Source: Plectosphaerella cucumerina (Eukaryota > Ascomycota > Sordariomycetes > Glomerellales > Plectosphaerellaceae). Taken from it: a stretch of 64,000 bases of DNA. Made by a program: the position numbers and the translations under genes. Positions 42,149 to 53,646 of this stretch are shown piece by piece. The first letter of the stretch is position 1; every line of letters starts with the position of its first letter. Where the stretch lies: the NCBI GenBank assembly GCA_020746995.1, contig JAGPXD010000007.1, positions 1,426,001 to 1,490,000 of the forward strand, written 5' to 3'. The notes under the pieces are model-generated. The model was given only the letters and a program-made list of their open reading frames with translations, did not search any database and had not been told where the DNA came from.

Positions 42149-43086
42149 GTTGGAGGTTGATAGGCTGAGGTACCAGGAGGCGTTTGGCAAGAGGATGCGG
42201 GGAATGGTTAAATAGCAGACGGGCAGTCGGAGGTACGCCCTGCAACCAGAACGTCTCGTCTTGGCACCGAGATGGAACGTCCGGGAACAATTGATAGGTG
42301 CAGCTGACAAGTCAACTCGATTTTGGTGAATGATAGATACATAGGTAAAATGGATCGCAGGGAGAGTTTGGCCGGCAAACTTCCTCATAGACAGACAAAG
42401 AGACCCTGATGAGTGACCAGTGACCCTGGCCGACATCCGTCGTAATGGGTTGGAGACGTCAGCCATTGATGCACCGAACCGGCGGCGCCACGCGCAGGCT
42501 GACGGAGCTTGGGCCATCCCTGCCAGTGGTCGAGTGCGACCATCTGTCGTGACGATGAGTCAGCAGGACAGGGGGAGGTTCCCAAGCTGGACTGGCATCG
42601 ACGGGAAACAAGGGCAGAAAACGAGAAGGCCAAAAATGCTCTCCTCAGGCCGAAAAAAAAGCGAGCTTGGGACGTGCATTTCTCTGCTGCCCTGACCAGT
42701 TCATTCGCAGTGGGGCAGCTCATCTTTTTTCATCTCCAGCTCCAGAAATCGGGCACACAAAACTCGGCCTTTCCAAGTCTTTCCACCTGCAGCTCTTTTC
42801 CTCCTCCTCCCTTTCCCACCTTCCAAGGTCCCCCACTGCGCGACATTCGCCCCTCCTTCCCTCCTTGCGGCTGTCCGCTACTGGACAGTTGGACCAATTG
42901 AGGCTGCCGCTGCAGCCAATCACCGTCAAGACGTCGTCCCTTCTCTCCCTCCCCGTCTCTTTCGCTTCTCTCTCCTCCCTTTTACACCCCCGCGCAGCTA
43001 GTTCTGCTTTTCTGAATACCCCGCCAGTGCTTCGCTGCACTGTTCTTTATACCCCCAAGAGACACTACGCGAAACGAAGAGGAAAG
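42149..43086. promoter_or_regulatory. Divergent promoter with long pyrimidine-rich leader before OLA1
   Basis: A 938-nt spacer. From about 42720 to 43060 the plus strand is dominated by C/T runs (CTCCTCC, CTTCTCTCTCC), as in the leaders of highly expressed fungal housekeeping genes. No gene is supported. Confidence 0.5.
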
Positions 43087-44719
43087 ATGCCTCCCAAGAA
43101 GCAGGTCGAGGAGAAGAAGGTCCTCCTGGGCAGGCCCGGAAACAACCTGAAGAGTGGTATTGTGGGTCAGCCCTTGTCTTCTTTTTTTTTTCCTTCCCGT
43201 TTTCCTGCCCCTCCTACCGCACACGCGCGCAGAGTTTTTGCAACCCCGCGATGCTCTCCCGACGCGACTTCAGTCCACCTGTCCTAACCTCATACTGACT
43301 TCCACCCCTCGCAGGTCGGCCTCGCCAACGTCGGCAAGTCTACCCTCTTCCAGGCCATCACCAAGTGCCACCTCGGTAACCCGGCCGTATGCTCGTCCCG
43401 CCCTCCTTCGCCAGGCACCCCGATGGCCCGCTGACCACACTCGCCCGCACCAGAACTTCCCCTACGCCACCATCGAGCCTGAGGAGGCTCGCGTCATCGT
43501 CCCCGATGAGCGATTCGACTGGCTGTGCGAGAAGTACTCGCCCAAGTCGCGAGTGCCCGCCAACCTGACCGTCTACGACATTGCCGGTCTGACCCGCGGT
43601 GCCTCCACCGGTGCCGGTCTGGGCAACGCCTTCCTTTCGCACATCCGCGCCGTCGACGCCATCTTCCAAGTCGTCCGCTGCTTCGATGATGCCGAGATCA
43701 TCCACGTCGAGGGTGACGTGAACCCCACCCGCGACCTCGAGATCATCAGCGACGAGCTGAGGCTGAAGGACATCGAGTTCACTGAGAAGGCTCTCGAGGC
43801 CCAGAAGAAGAAGACCCGCTCCGGCGGCGGTGCCAGCCTGGAGATGAAGAAGATGCTGGCCGAGCAGGCCACTATCGAGAAGATCCTCCAGTGGCTGAAG
43901 GACGGCAACGAGGTCCGCAAGGGTACCTGGGGCCCCAAGGAGGTAAGCCGTCACCTACACTCTTCTCTTGCCCCCGAACCCAAATTTGCACCACACCCCG
44001 CGTCTACGGGATGACAAAGGACCCAAGGTCCGAAATCTTAACCCAGCTCGTCGAACACCTCAAAGAGGTCGTACTGAGATAAAAAACCGTTCTGAATCTT
44101 GACGCTCCCCTACCACCACCAAACTCGAGCACGTCTTGGAGAGACCCAGCCGCTGACAGCTCATCAGATCGAGGTCATCAACCCCCTCTTCCTCCTCACC
44201 GCCAAGCCCGTCGTCTACCTTGTGAACCTGTCTGAGAAGGACTACATTCGCAAGAAGAACAAGTACCTCCCCAAGGTCGCCGAGTGGATCAAGGAGCACG
44301 CCACCGGCGACCCCATCATCCCCATCTCCGTGTCCTACGAGGAGCGCCTGACGCACTTCGAGACGGAGGAGGAGTCCCTCGCCGAGCAGAAGAACGTTGG
44401 CGCCGAGTCGGCCCTCCCCAAGGTCGTCCTCCAGATGCGCAAGGCCCTCGACCTCGGCAGCTTCTTCACCAGCGGCGCCGACGAGGTCAGGCAGTGGACC
44501 ATCCGCAACGGCACCAAGGCCCCCCAGGCCGCCGGCGTCATCCACACCGACTTCGAGAAGACCTTCATCCAGGCCATCGTCATCCCCTTCGCCACCCTCA
44601 AGGAGTACGGTGACGAGGCCGAGGTCAAGGCCAAGGGCAAGGTCATGACCAAGGGCAAGGACTACGTGGTCGAGGACGGAGACATTTTGGTCATCAAGGC
44701 CGGTGCTGCCAAGGGCTGA
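43087..44719 (+). CDS. OLA1: Obg-like ATPase 1 (YchF/OLA1 family)
   Basis: Four exons (43087-43161, 43315-43386, 43454-43942, 44168-44719) with introns of 153, 67 and 225 nt; 395 aa, matching the near-universal length. The P-loop GLANVGKSTLFQAIT is interrupted just upstream by intron 1. Switch regions read NFPYATIEPEEARV and DIAGLTRGAS, and the altered G4 motif reads NLSEKDY, which explains ATP rather than GTP preference in this family. A coiled-coil insertion and a C-terminal TGS domain (VIHTDFEKTFIQAIVI, KGKDYVVEDGDILVIK) follow. It binds ribosomes and acts in translation and stress control in other eukaryotes. Two introns are unusually long for this window. Confidence 0.97.
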
Positions 44720-44849
44720 GGAATGACTTGAGGATGAAACCAAAAAGTTATATGACGTGAGCTTCCGTCCCTATCCGTCTAATAGAAGGGGCTAGAGGTA
44801 AATGAACCTGATGAAGATACCACACACCGCGTTCGCCCGTGAAACCGCA

Positions 44850-47383
44850 TCATCGCCTCCCGCTCAGTCCGTCAAAGTCGTGGACTATGACCGCAAAGTC
44901 GTCCTTCCACCGCAAATTCTGCGAGACTATCCAGTCGCCCTCGCGCACCTTTTCCTCGACAATCGTGGCCGGCACATGGTTCGTCGCTGACCGGATGCTC
45001 TTGTACACGCCCTGGGCAGGGTACGAAACGAGGCCGAGCGTGGCCGAACCCGTCTTGGCGAGGAAGTTTGCGAAGCCTGTGCCCAACCCCTTGGCCGCAC
45101 CAGCGGCGCCTGTGGCCTTCTTCCCCTCGTATGTCTGCACGAAGACATCTGTCAGACCTCCGCGCATGTCGTGGCAAAACGTCCTGCCCGCCACGGCCAC
45201 ACCACTCCGAAAACCCTTGATGGGATCGTGCTGCTGGACCGTGTCGCCGTACAAACGAGGGACTGCGCGCAGGCCTTCCGTTGCGGCTAAGGGGAGGTCG
45301 ACCAGGACGCCTTTTGTTGCTGTACCCGCGAGATGGAGGCCGCCCGACGCAAAGGCCGATACGGAAGCGGATATACTCGTCTTCTCGTTTGTGGGCGCCA
45401 TCACGTCGGTGTCTGCCGATGCACCCGGAAGAGGGAGCATGGCCACGGCGGGCATGGTGCTCTGTCGTCTGAGCGTGAGGTCTGTGACTTCTTCCTCATC
45501 TTTGGTTTGGACGGGATTGGCCCTCTCTTTGGGGTTCATGATCGTGTAGGCGGCGTCGCTGACCATGCGTTTCACTGTGGAGAGTGTGGTGGCTGATATG
45601 GCTGTGATGGGGTCCCAGCGGTTGTTCTCAATGACGATCGGCTTCGGTCGGTGTCTGTGACGATGTGGTCAGCTGATAACCGCGCTTCTTCGGGAGAAAT
45701 TAACTTACATGCGAAGATCGCTCTTTTTGATCTTCCCGGCTTCGAGCAACAGGGACGCGACCGGCTTGCTCATCTTGACCTTCTTTGCTCCATGTCCCGT
45801 GGCCAGACTGGCCGCTTGGTCTGGGTGGAAGTCGCACTTCATCTTTTCCCAGGGCAGGTTCCTGTGGAACGAGTCGACCGCCGCCTGGACGCCGTCTTCT
45901 TGTTGTATGAACGTCGAGAGTATCTGCGCCGCTTCTCGGGTCTCGGGCAATAGGCATGTCCGCAGCCCGTCGGCAAGGCGTTGCGACGTGAGGGCTCGGT
46001 ATGGGATGGGCTCGGGTCCAGCTCCTGCTTTGGCGACGACGGATCCCCAGAATGGCTGGCTGGGGAAGGTTGTTAGCCATATTTCTCATATTGCCTGGAG
46101 TTGGTCTACTTACTCTCCGAAGAAGGGGATCACCAACGTCGGCCGACCGTATCTCAGGCCGCATGCGAGGGTGCCAGCACCGCCGTGGTGCACCACAGCT
46201 GAGACATGTTGGAAGAGCCACTCGTGGGGACAGTCGCCGATGAAGTAGATGTTTTCGTCGCTGTCGCCTGCGAGGTGACTCCATCCTCTGGAGATGATGG
46301 CTCGTACCCCCGTGGAACGGACGGCGCTGAGAACGATGGTCATGAGGCCTTCGATGCCGCCGACGACGATGCTGCCAAAGCCAATATACACCGGAGGAGG
46401 CCCTTTTGCTAGAAACTCCTCCAGATCAGCTGGCGGGGAATAAGATGGCGGCTCGCGGAAGAAGAAGCCGCAGACATCTACTTCCTGTCAGCAACACAGC
46501 CCAGTAGAAAAGTATACCCAGGCTCACCTATGTGTGGCCCCCAGTCGCTCGGCTTTGGAACCAACGCTGGCGACCAACAGTACGTAACCGGCACCTCGAG
46601 CGTCTCAAGCAGTCGATGCCCCTCCGTGCTCGGGACAGGATCAAGCCCCAAAGTCGTCGTCCTCCATCTATTCACCAAGTCGCCCAGTCCCTGCCAGGTC
46701 AATAGTTCCACAGCCGCATAGGAGAGATGGTTCGTCCTCGCCTCCGACCCAGCCCTGAAACTCGCCAACGGATGAGGAAACGCCTCGGTGCTCGTCCACG
46801 GCATCGTGAACATGAGATGCAGCGGGATCCCCAGCGCTTCGGCGCAGTGCACGTGTGCATAGCTCGGGGGATTCGACACGATCGCATCGGCCACGAACGG
46901 CGTCTTGGTCTCCTGATCCGGCTCGATGCATGAGCGCCAGAACCCGTCGAGCATGGCGACGTACATTGCTCGTTTTTGCTGAATGATTCCGTCGCGGATG
47001 TGTTGCATTGTCGGTATTAGAGACGGACTCTCGACCATGTAGGCCATGAGCTCGGCGGGGTTGCCGCCGATGTTGAAGAATTCAAGGCCGGCGCCTTTGA
47101 CGAGGTCGGAGAAGTCGCCGTGCGTCGCGAGGCGGACCCTGTGGCCGTGGGATTGGAGAGCGCAGCCGAGGGCGACGAAGGGTTGGACGTCGCCGCGGGA
47201 GCCGACTATCTGAATGACGATGTTGAGGGGGGTGTCGATGATGCGGGGGCTGTACGCCGGCGGTGTCAGGGGGTGACTCGAGGAGGAGGGATCTGAGGGC
47301 ATGAGGTGTTGAATCTGGGGGTGCTTCGTGCTGCTGAACGAATCGTCGTCTCTGTCTGCCGATTTGGATCTTTTGCTCGCCAT
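44850..47383 (-). CDS. Sterol-3-beta-glucosyltransferase-like GT (family 28/UGT)
   Basis: Four exons (47383-46528, 46477-46114, 46059-45709, 45654-44850) with introns of 50, 54 and 54 nt; 791 aa. The GT N-domain starts LNIVIQIVGSRGDVQPFVALG (about 54-73). The C-domain has PPPVYIGFGSIVV and the UDP-sugar motif VHHGGAGTLACGLRYGRPT followed by FFGDQPFWG. This is the UGT51/ATG26-like group, but without the PH/GRAM region of yeast Atg26, as in other short fungal sterol GTs. The last 270 residues form a Gly/Ala-rich extension (RSGVAVAGRTFCHDMRGGLTD, EGKKATGAAGAAKGLGTG) resembling membrane-contact helices. A TATA-like TATAAG (47478-47473, minus) is about 90 nt upstream. Upstream in-frame extension has no ATG. 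Confidence 0.93.
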
Positions 47384-47790
47384 GGTGGTGTTGGATGCTT
47401 GCCCTGCAGTGGAAGTGGTGTGGTGTTGACTCGAGGTCTGGGAATGTGGGATCAAGGGCGAACCGACAGCTACTTATACGCCCAGGCGACTCGAGCTCGC
47501 AAGCTCCTGTGGACCCTGTACCCGAGAAACCTTCGGACGGACCGAGACGGCTTTGAATACGCGTCATTCGGCCTTTTTCATCCTGTGCTGCGCCATTCCG
47601 GCTGTTGCAGATGCGATGCTCGGGTCAGGGGCGGGTTTGCGGACATGGCTGGAGGAACATCGCCAGAAGTCATCAACTTGCGGACTTTTGTGCTGCTAGC
47701 ACCTTTCAATCCCAATATTCAAACTGAAGCAATTCGCTATCCCTCTATTTCAATTTCCAGAGCCTGGTTCTTCCGCTGCTGAAGTAAACA
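47384..47790. other. Intergenic region
   Basis: A 407-nt spacer: glucosyltransferase promoter and 3' end of the MARVEL-like gene. No gene is supported. Confidence 0.45.
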
Positions 47791-48333
47791 TCATGCCCTT
47801 CCACCGTCACTCCTCTGGCCACCCGCAACGTTTGCCTCCAGGTTATATTCCTCCTTCGCGTTCGATTGCCGCCCCCTCTCCTTCCGAACAGCACAGCACC
47901 ATGCGCATCCGAATATCGTAGATGCCACATTGAGCACCATACAAGCCAGCGCAAAGATGACAGCAGCCGTCAGTCTCGCACGGCGCGCGCCGTCTACCGG
48001 CCCAAACTCTTCATCCTTGTCCAACTTGTTGAACGCAAGCGTTCCAAAGACGCCGGCCATGGCCGCCCACATGACGCCCAAGACAAAGTCCCAGGCATAC
48101 CAGGCGCCGCTCGAAACGGTGGCTAGGCAGTGGTAGCCGCATGTGAGGACGGAAAGGACGGCCACGACGAGGCCGACGATTTGGTTTGTTGGGGTGACCG
48201 AATCTGGGAGGTGGGAGATGTCGGCAGCGAAGAGACCGATTTCGACGATGGAGAAGACGAAGATGAGGGTTCGGACTGTGGCTCGGACGGGGAGGCTGAA
48301 GGCGCCGTCCATTTTCCAGTAGTCTCGAGGCAT
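47791..48333 (-). CDS. Four-TM MARVEL-like membrane protein
   Basis: Single exon, 180 aa from the ATG at 48333 (MPRDYWKMD). Four hydrophobic helices are spaced as in fungal MARVEL-domain proteins: TLIFVFSIVEIGLFAADI, IVGLVVAVLSVLTCGYHCL, WDFVLGVMWAAMAGVFGTLAF and LTAAVIFALACMVLNVASTIF. A Cys-rich turn (GCAWCCAVRKERGR) follows the last helix, and a short polar tail ends the protein. It is likely a plasma or endomembrane protein; no further role can be read. The frame is open for 80 codons upstream but has no helix there. Confidence 0.82.
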   Translation of the reverse strand: MPRDYWKMDGAFSLPVRATVRTLIFVFSIVEIGLFAADISHLPDSVTPTNQIVGLVVAVLSVLTCGYHCLATVSSGAWYAWDFVLGVMWAAMAGVFGTLAFNKLDKDEEFGPVDGARRARLTAAVIFALACMVLNVASTIFGCAWCCAVRKERGRQSNAKEEYNLEANVAGGQRSDGGRA

Positions 48334-49197
48334 TGTGATTGCGGTGGTGAAAGGGGTGGTGTTGAGGTGGATGTTGAGGGTGTCAGATACGAGTGACAGG
48401 GACTTCTTGGGCGGAAAAGAGGTTTGAAATTGAAAGAGAGGAAAAGTCTGAGGGACTGGATATAGAAGATCATGGAGAAGATCGCGGCAGACGATACTTG
48501 GTGGCATGCAGCGAGTCGTCACGGTGGAGCTGGTGGTCGACCCCCCTGAATCGGGGGCGCCGTCCCGCGCCAACGTCGGACTCGATGCGTAAAATCCGCG
48601 ATTGGCCGGGCATGACTCGGATTGATTTTACGGGTTGAATCCGAAAAAAGACCCACGCCTCTTACGGGTCCCGAAACATCGTCATCCATGCTTCCCTCGG
48701 TTCTTATTTTTTTTCCTTCCCAACACGAGCGTGGCGGCTCAGCCCTAGGTTTGTTCCTGGACCGGGATCATTGCCGAGCAAACCTGGAGGCGGAGAACAT
48801 CTGATTCCGTCAGTGGCCGCGCCACTGTTCGAATTGAAGCCGATCCGGTTGATGCCCCTGATTGGCATCTGCCGTAGGCGCTGATCAGGTCTCCGTGGGC
48901 GCTTAGCCCTGCGCTCGCGACTGAGTCTACCACCAACACGGCCCCCCCTCCGCGTTGTAATAAGGTACTAGCTCGTCCAAACCTGCCTGCCTGTGGCCAA
49001 GTTCGAAAAAGAAGTTATCAAAACGGCGATGGGCAATGCAACTGATTGAAGGCCTCGTAGTGGGAACCAGTCTCATTCACGTCATCGCGTCTTCTTGACC
49101 TGTCGAATGCAGAGGTTCGAAGGACCGCCAAAATGCGGAAATGAGAAGCTATGGTATGGTTTTAAACCAATATATACAAAGAAACACTCCGGCAGTA
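48334..49197. other. Intergenic region, no supported gene
   Basis: An 864-nt spacer between the MARVEL-like gene promoter and the tyrosinase 3' end. Nothing is recognised. Confidence 0.5.
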
Positions 49198-50534
49198 TCA
49201 TTGATACATGTAACGATAACACATCTCCCCTCCCTCCGTGTCCATGATGTCTGCAACAGTCACGTCCGAGTCTAGCCCAGCGAGCGGCAACACGTCAGAG
49301 AGAGTAACGTTCCTTCCCCCGTCCCCCTCGCCGCTGTAGTCATGCAGACGATTCGCCTTGTCTCTCATCTGCCACAGCCACCAGATGCGATCCAGCTGGG
49401 AATGGTGCAGATAGAAGATGGGGTCTGCCAAGGGTCAGCGGGCCGAAGATAATGGAGCATACAAATCCCGCATGATGACGTACCGTTTGGTGCCGTAAAG
49501 CTCGTAAAGTCTCCCCTGATTCCCATGGGAATGATATCGTGCGCCCTCATCTCCAAAGCAAGAAAGAATTCCGAGTAGGTAGTTGCCGCCATGATCGTCT
49601 CAAGCGACTCTGGGTTCAGGTAGTGCGCGAGCCAGTCGTCGCTGAACCAGCGCGTGAGGCAGTGCGGGTCGTATTTCTCCCCAAGCCACTGCGGCGTCAT
49701 GTTTTTGAAAGGCAAGTCGGTGACGCAGTGTGTGCCATCGTGCATTGGCCCGTTGGAGTCGCCGTCGCCCCCGAAGCCAGTTTCGGGGTCGAAGATAGGC
49801 GAGGCCATGGGGTCTTCCCAGTCGAGGCTCCAGTCCCAGAAGCTGTCGAGAGTGAGCAAATATGACTGCGAAGTGAGGGTAGTATCTTACGGAACTGCTC
49901 CTTTGTAACCGCACTTGGTCCGGAGGTACTTCTCGTAAACAAAGATGAAGCGTCGATGCCATGTCAGGAATGGTGCCTTGCCGTGAGCTACGGGCGTTGG
50001 TCAGTGGTAGGAGTCTGGATCGGGTTGATGAGACTCACTGCTGTGGGCAACCAGATTGTGAACCCAAGACATGTCGTTATACAGAGACCCGTTGAGGCCA
50101 ATGCCGGAGGGCGAGTCGATCAGGCATTGGAAGGCATCGAGGTAGTCCTTCTTCTCGTCCTTGGAGAGGCTTCGCCATTCTTTTCGGAAGTACGGGTCGG
50201 TACACGTGACTGATGTTGACGTTGATGCGGATGAAGAAGTTGCTGGCGATGAAGACGAGACTGGCGATGATGCTGGTGCCGGTGAAGAGACGGGGGCTGA
50301 AGTAGAAGATGATATGTGGTGGGTGCCAGTAGCAAAGCCGAGACCAAATCCTACTAGTAGTACCAAGACGACGGTCGCGACGAAGTAAATAGTCCTGATA
50401 TATCTAGACCATTCATGCTGCGAACAAGGCCTCGCTGGCAACGGCTTCTCATCCAAGATCTCCGTACCATGGAGGTCGTCAGATGACGGCACATGGTCGT
50501 ACAGCTGATACGACGGCATCTTGAGAGGAAACAT
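49198..50534 (-). CDS. Membrane-anchored tyrosinase (type-3 copper oxidase)
   Basis: Four exons (50534-50039, 49987-49891, 49842-49484, 49424-49198) with introns of 51, 48 and 59 nt; 392 aa. Instead of a signal peptide there is a cytoplasmic N-tail and one TM helix (IYFVATVVLVLLVGFGLGF), then a Ser/Thr/Pro stalk, i.e. a type II membrane protein. The CuA region has MSWVHNLVAHSTHGKAP and FLTWHRRFI, and VPFWDWSLDWEDP follows. CuB has DPIFYLHHSQLDRIWWLW. The preceding CuB element reads RAHDIIPMGIRGDF, so the second His of the usual H-x3-H is Pro here. It probably oxidises phenols outside the cell. Introns fall at conserved active-site boundaries. Confidence 0.92.
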
Positions 50535-52414
50535 AGAAAAAAACGGGCTGATCGCCTGGATCAGGAAGCAAGATGGAAAGGAAGCCGGTCGAAGGACGCA
50601 AAGCTTCGAGCGAGCGAGAGAATAGGTGGGCAGAGAATAGAATGACGAACAGCAAATCCTCCGCCCATTGCCGAGACCAAACTCCTCTGCCTGACGGAAG
50701 ACCACGGACCCGCCCTGCACTGCAATTTCCAGGGGCCCGAAGGCCATGCGTTCTCAGGGGGGACGGACCCTGGCCGTCCGATTGCTGTGAAGGGCTAGCA
50801 GGGGTCAGCGACATGCGGGCAAGCGTGTCACGTTTCACCATTCAGCTCACGGGGAGAGGCGCCGCTCCACAATCATCTGGGTTGGTCAGATTGATGGCCG
50901 TGAAGGGAATGGCTTCTGGCAGATAGATTAACGGGTTTCTAGACCATTTTGATGGCGGGTCTGGGCTGGCTTCATCGGGGATAGCAGTCGATGTCTCCAG
51001 AGGGATGGCTGGCTTGAGTGAGATGAAAGGAAGCTCCATGTCTCTTTGCATAGAGAAGGAAAATGCTTCTGAAGAAAACTGCTGTCTACATCCAGTATCT
51101 AGAGTGAAGGAGGCTTCAAGATACCACGGCGTATTGGGCAGGTCAATTTGAAGTCTGGTGATCTCCATCCCGCCCCAACCACGGACTGGCGGGTGCCATC
51201 CCGAAGAACGTCTAGGAAGAATCTTCGCACTGGCTGACCAGGCTCAGTTTCTCGTGTTCTGATTCGGGAATGATCAAGGGTGTTGAATGGGGCGCCTGGT
51301 CCAGGACCTGGGTTCAGGGGGCGGGCTTCACTTTGAATGGGCTTGGCAACCCGGCCCAACTCACGAGAGCCCACGGCGAGCGCTGCCGCTTTTCCCAGAC
51401 CGAAAGATGAAGTCTTATCACTCTGTCTTCCAGAAAGATCTCACGGCCACAAAGCTTAGATGACTCGGCCGAACCATCCAAGAGGGAGTCCGGAGACGGT
51501 GCCGAGGTCGCGTGGACCATGGTCCAGGACGAGTTCCCCATGGGGTCAGCAGCCGCACTACCGGTAGGAGATTAACGCGCAGCAAGCGTCGACCACGGAG
51601 AGTAGGTATGCATCGTCGGACGAAGCGAGCCCCTATCGGCCCGGGTCTCGCCACAAATTGCAGTGAAGGCATCGCCAAGCCCGAACCACACCGCCCCAAG
51701 ATCGCGAGCCCCGTGCTTCTCTTGCGCTCCTAGCCGCCCGCAGCCCCCTGGTAAGCCAAGAACTTGGGCAACAGCGCATCGTGGCATCAGTGTAACGCAG
51801 GAGTGTCGATTCCGCGCTGGAAGCATCATCTCAATAGACATTCATCAACGCCTTCATCTACTTTCTCCGTCCATGACCTCTTCCCGAAGTTTGTCCACCA
51901 CTGATCATCTCAGGGATACCCTCCTTCAAGTTCCCAACACGGTCCGAATCCTCCGAAGGTGCGAGCTGCGAATTAAGCTTACCGAGATCCGCGACAGAGC
52001 CATGGAGGTTTTCCCCTCCCTTTAATCTAAAAATTGCAGTGAAGGTGGCGAGGGTGGGTGGGCAGCCACTCAGGAGAGAGACAATCCGCACGACGAGACC
52101 ACTCGTAACGGTGACCAGCCGCCGAGGCAGCCCCTGTAATCACGATTGCAGTGCAGAAAGCAGTGCCAAGGCGTGGGAAATGTCCGGTTCGGGAGACGGA
52201 AACAGCCAGGTTGAGGTTCCAGGCCGTTGGATGCTGGGGGAGCAAGATCACGAAAACGAGACAGGCTCCTGCTGGGCGTCGGGCATGTAAGCCAAGCCTC
52301 ATCGCGACCAGCATAAATACCGTCCTCATCGCCACCCCTCTGTACCATGTCCTCACCAGGCCAGTCCAGAAGCATCCTTTCTCTTCTCCTTCACTTCCTC
52401 CTTTCCCGTACACC
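50535..52414. other. Intergenic region, about 1.9 kb, no supported gene
   Basis: Divergent spacer between the tyrosinase and LPMO genes. A 108-aa open frame on minus (51168-50842) starts with ATG but has no domain or conserved-looking block; I give it little weight. ATAAATA at about 52314 is a TATA-like element about 100 nt before the LPMO ATG. Confidence 0.5.
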
Positions 52415-53435
52415 ATGAAGTTCTCTCTCGTCGTCGGCGCCCTCGCCCAGGTGGCCTCGGCCCACTACTTCTTCGACACCAACATTATCAACGGCGTCGC
52501 CCAGCCCTCCTGGCGCTACGTCCGCGACTTCACCCGCGCCACCAAGGTAAGCCCACCAGACCTACCACCTCGAAAGCAGAACTAACTTCTCCGCCAGTAC
52601 AACCCCATCAAGTTCTCCTCCAACCCCCCCGCCGATATCCGCGACAACTCCCACGTGGACGGGCCCGACATCCGCTGCAACCAGGGCGCCTTCGCCAGCG
52701 CCGGCCGCACCCAGGTCCTGACCGTCAACGCAGGCGACGAGGTCCGCGTCCGCCTCGGTGTGGGAGCCAGCATGGAACATCCCGGTCCCAGCATGGTCTA
52801 CCTCTCCCGTGCCCCGGGTGACAACGTCAAGGCCTACGATGGTTCGGGAGACTGGTTCAAGATCTTCCAGGAGGGCGTATGCAACTCCGGTGCTGATTTC
52901 ACCACCAACGCGTGGTGCAGCTGGGGAAGGAACTGGATCGCGGCCAAGATCCCCGCCAACACGCCCAACGGGGAGTACCTCTTCCGCGCGGAACACATTG
53001 GTCAGTTTTCTTCGGTGCTGTTTTGCTTTCGAATTTGCTCACCGTGGCATAGGTATCCATCGCTCGCACGTCAACCAGCCCGAGCACTACGTCTCGTGCG
53101 TGCAGATCAAGGTCGTCAACGGAGGCAACGGTACTCCCGGCCCGCTCGTCAAGTTCCCTGGCGCTTACAAGGCCACCGATCCCTACGCGACATTCAGCAT
53201 CTACGGTGGTCACAAGTCGTTCCCCTTCCCTGGACCTGCCGTGTGGTCCGGTGCTGGTGGCGGCTCGACCCCCGCGCCCCCCAACCCTCCCTCTACTCCT
53301 CCCTCCACGCCTCCTCCCTCTGGCAGCTGCTCCGCCCTTTACGGACAGTGCGGCGGTACTGGCTACACGGGACCTACGTGCTGTTCGTCAGGCACCTGCC
53401 GCGTCAGCAACCAGTGGTACTCGCAGTGTCTGTAG
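52415..53435 (+). CDS. AA9 lytic polysaccharide monooxygenase with CBM1
   Basis: Three exons (52415-52546, 52598-53000, 53053-53435) with introns of 51 and 52 nt; 305 aa. Signal peptide MKFSLVVGALAQVASA ends so that His17 becomes the N-terminal His of the copper brace. The second copper His is in SMEHPGPSMVYLSRAP, and the axial Tyr region is QPEHYVSCVQIKV. A Pro/Ser linker (PPNPPSTPPSTPPPSGS) joins a C-terminal CBM1 (CSALYGQCGGTGYTGPTCC, ending SNQWYSQCL) with its aromatic cellulose-binding residues. It is secreted and cleaves cellulose or related glucans oxidatively using copper. Confidence 0.96.
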
Positions 53436-53491
53436 ACGGTTGTGACTGAAGCTGGTGGAGTATTAGTGGCTAGGCGTTGGTGGACGCCCCC

Positions 53492-53521
53492 TATTCTGGC
53501 ACATATTCTGGCACATATTCT
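53492..53521 (+). repeat. 12-bp tandem repeat downstream of the LPMO gene
   Basis: TATTCTGGCACA occurs twice in tandem (53492-53515), followed by a partial third copy, in the likely 3' UTR. Confidence 0.7.
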
Positions 53522-53646
53522 TCTTTTCTTTCTTATAGCAACACTATGGCCTCGCAGGACTTGCGCTCTTTTAGTCATGCTTTCAATTACATACCTTTTC
53601 AAGCCGGCTAGGCCGTCCGTTGCTCATTTGACGTGCCGACTCCTCC

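Noticed and set aside
50842..51168. 108-aa minus-strand open frame in the tyrosinase/LPMO spacer
   Set aside because: Has an ATG but no recognisable feature or splice partner; treated as chance.
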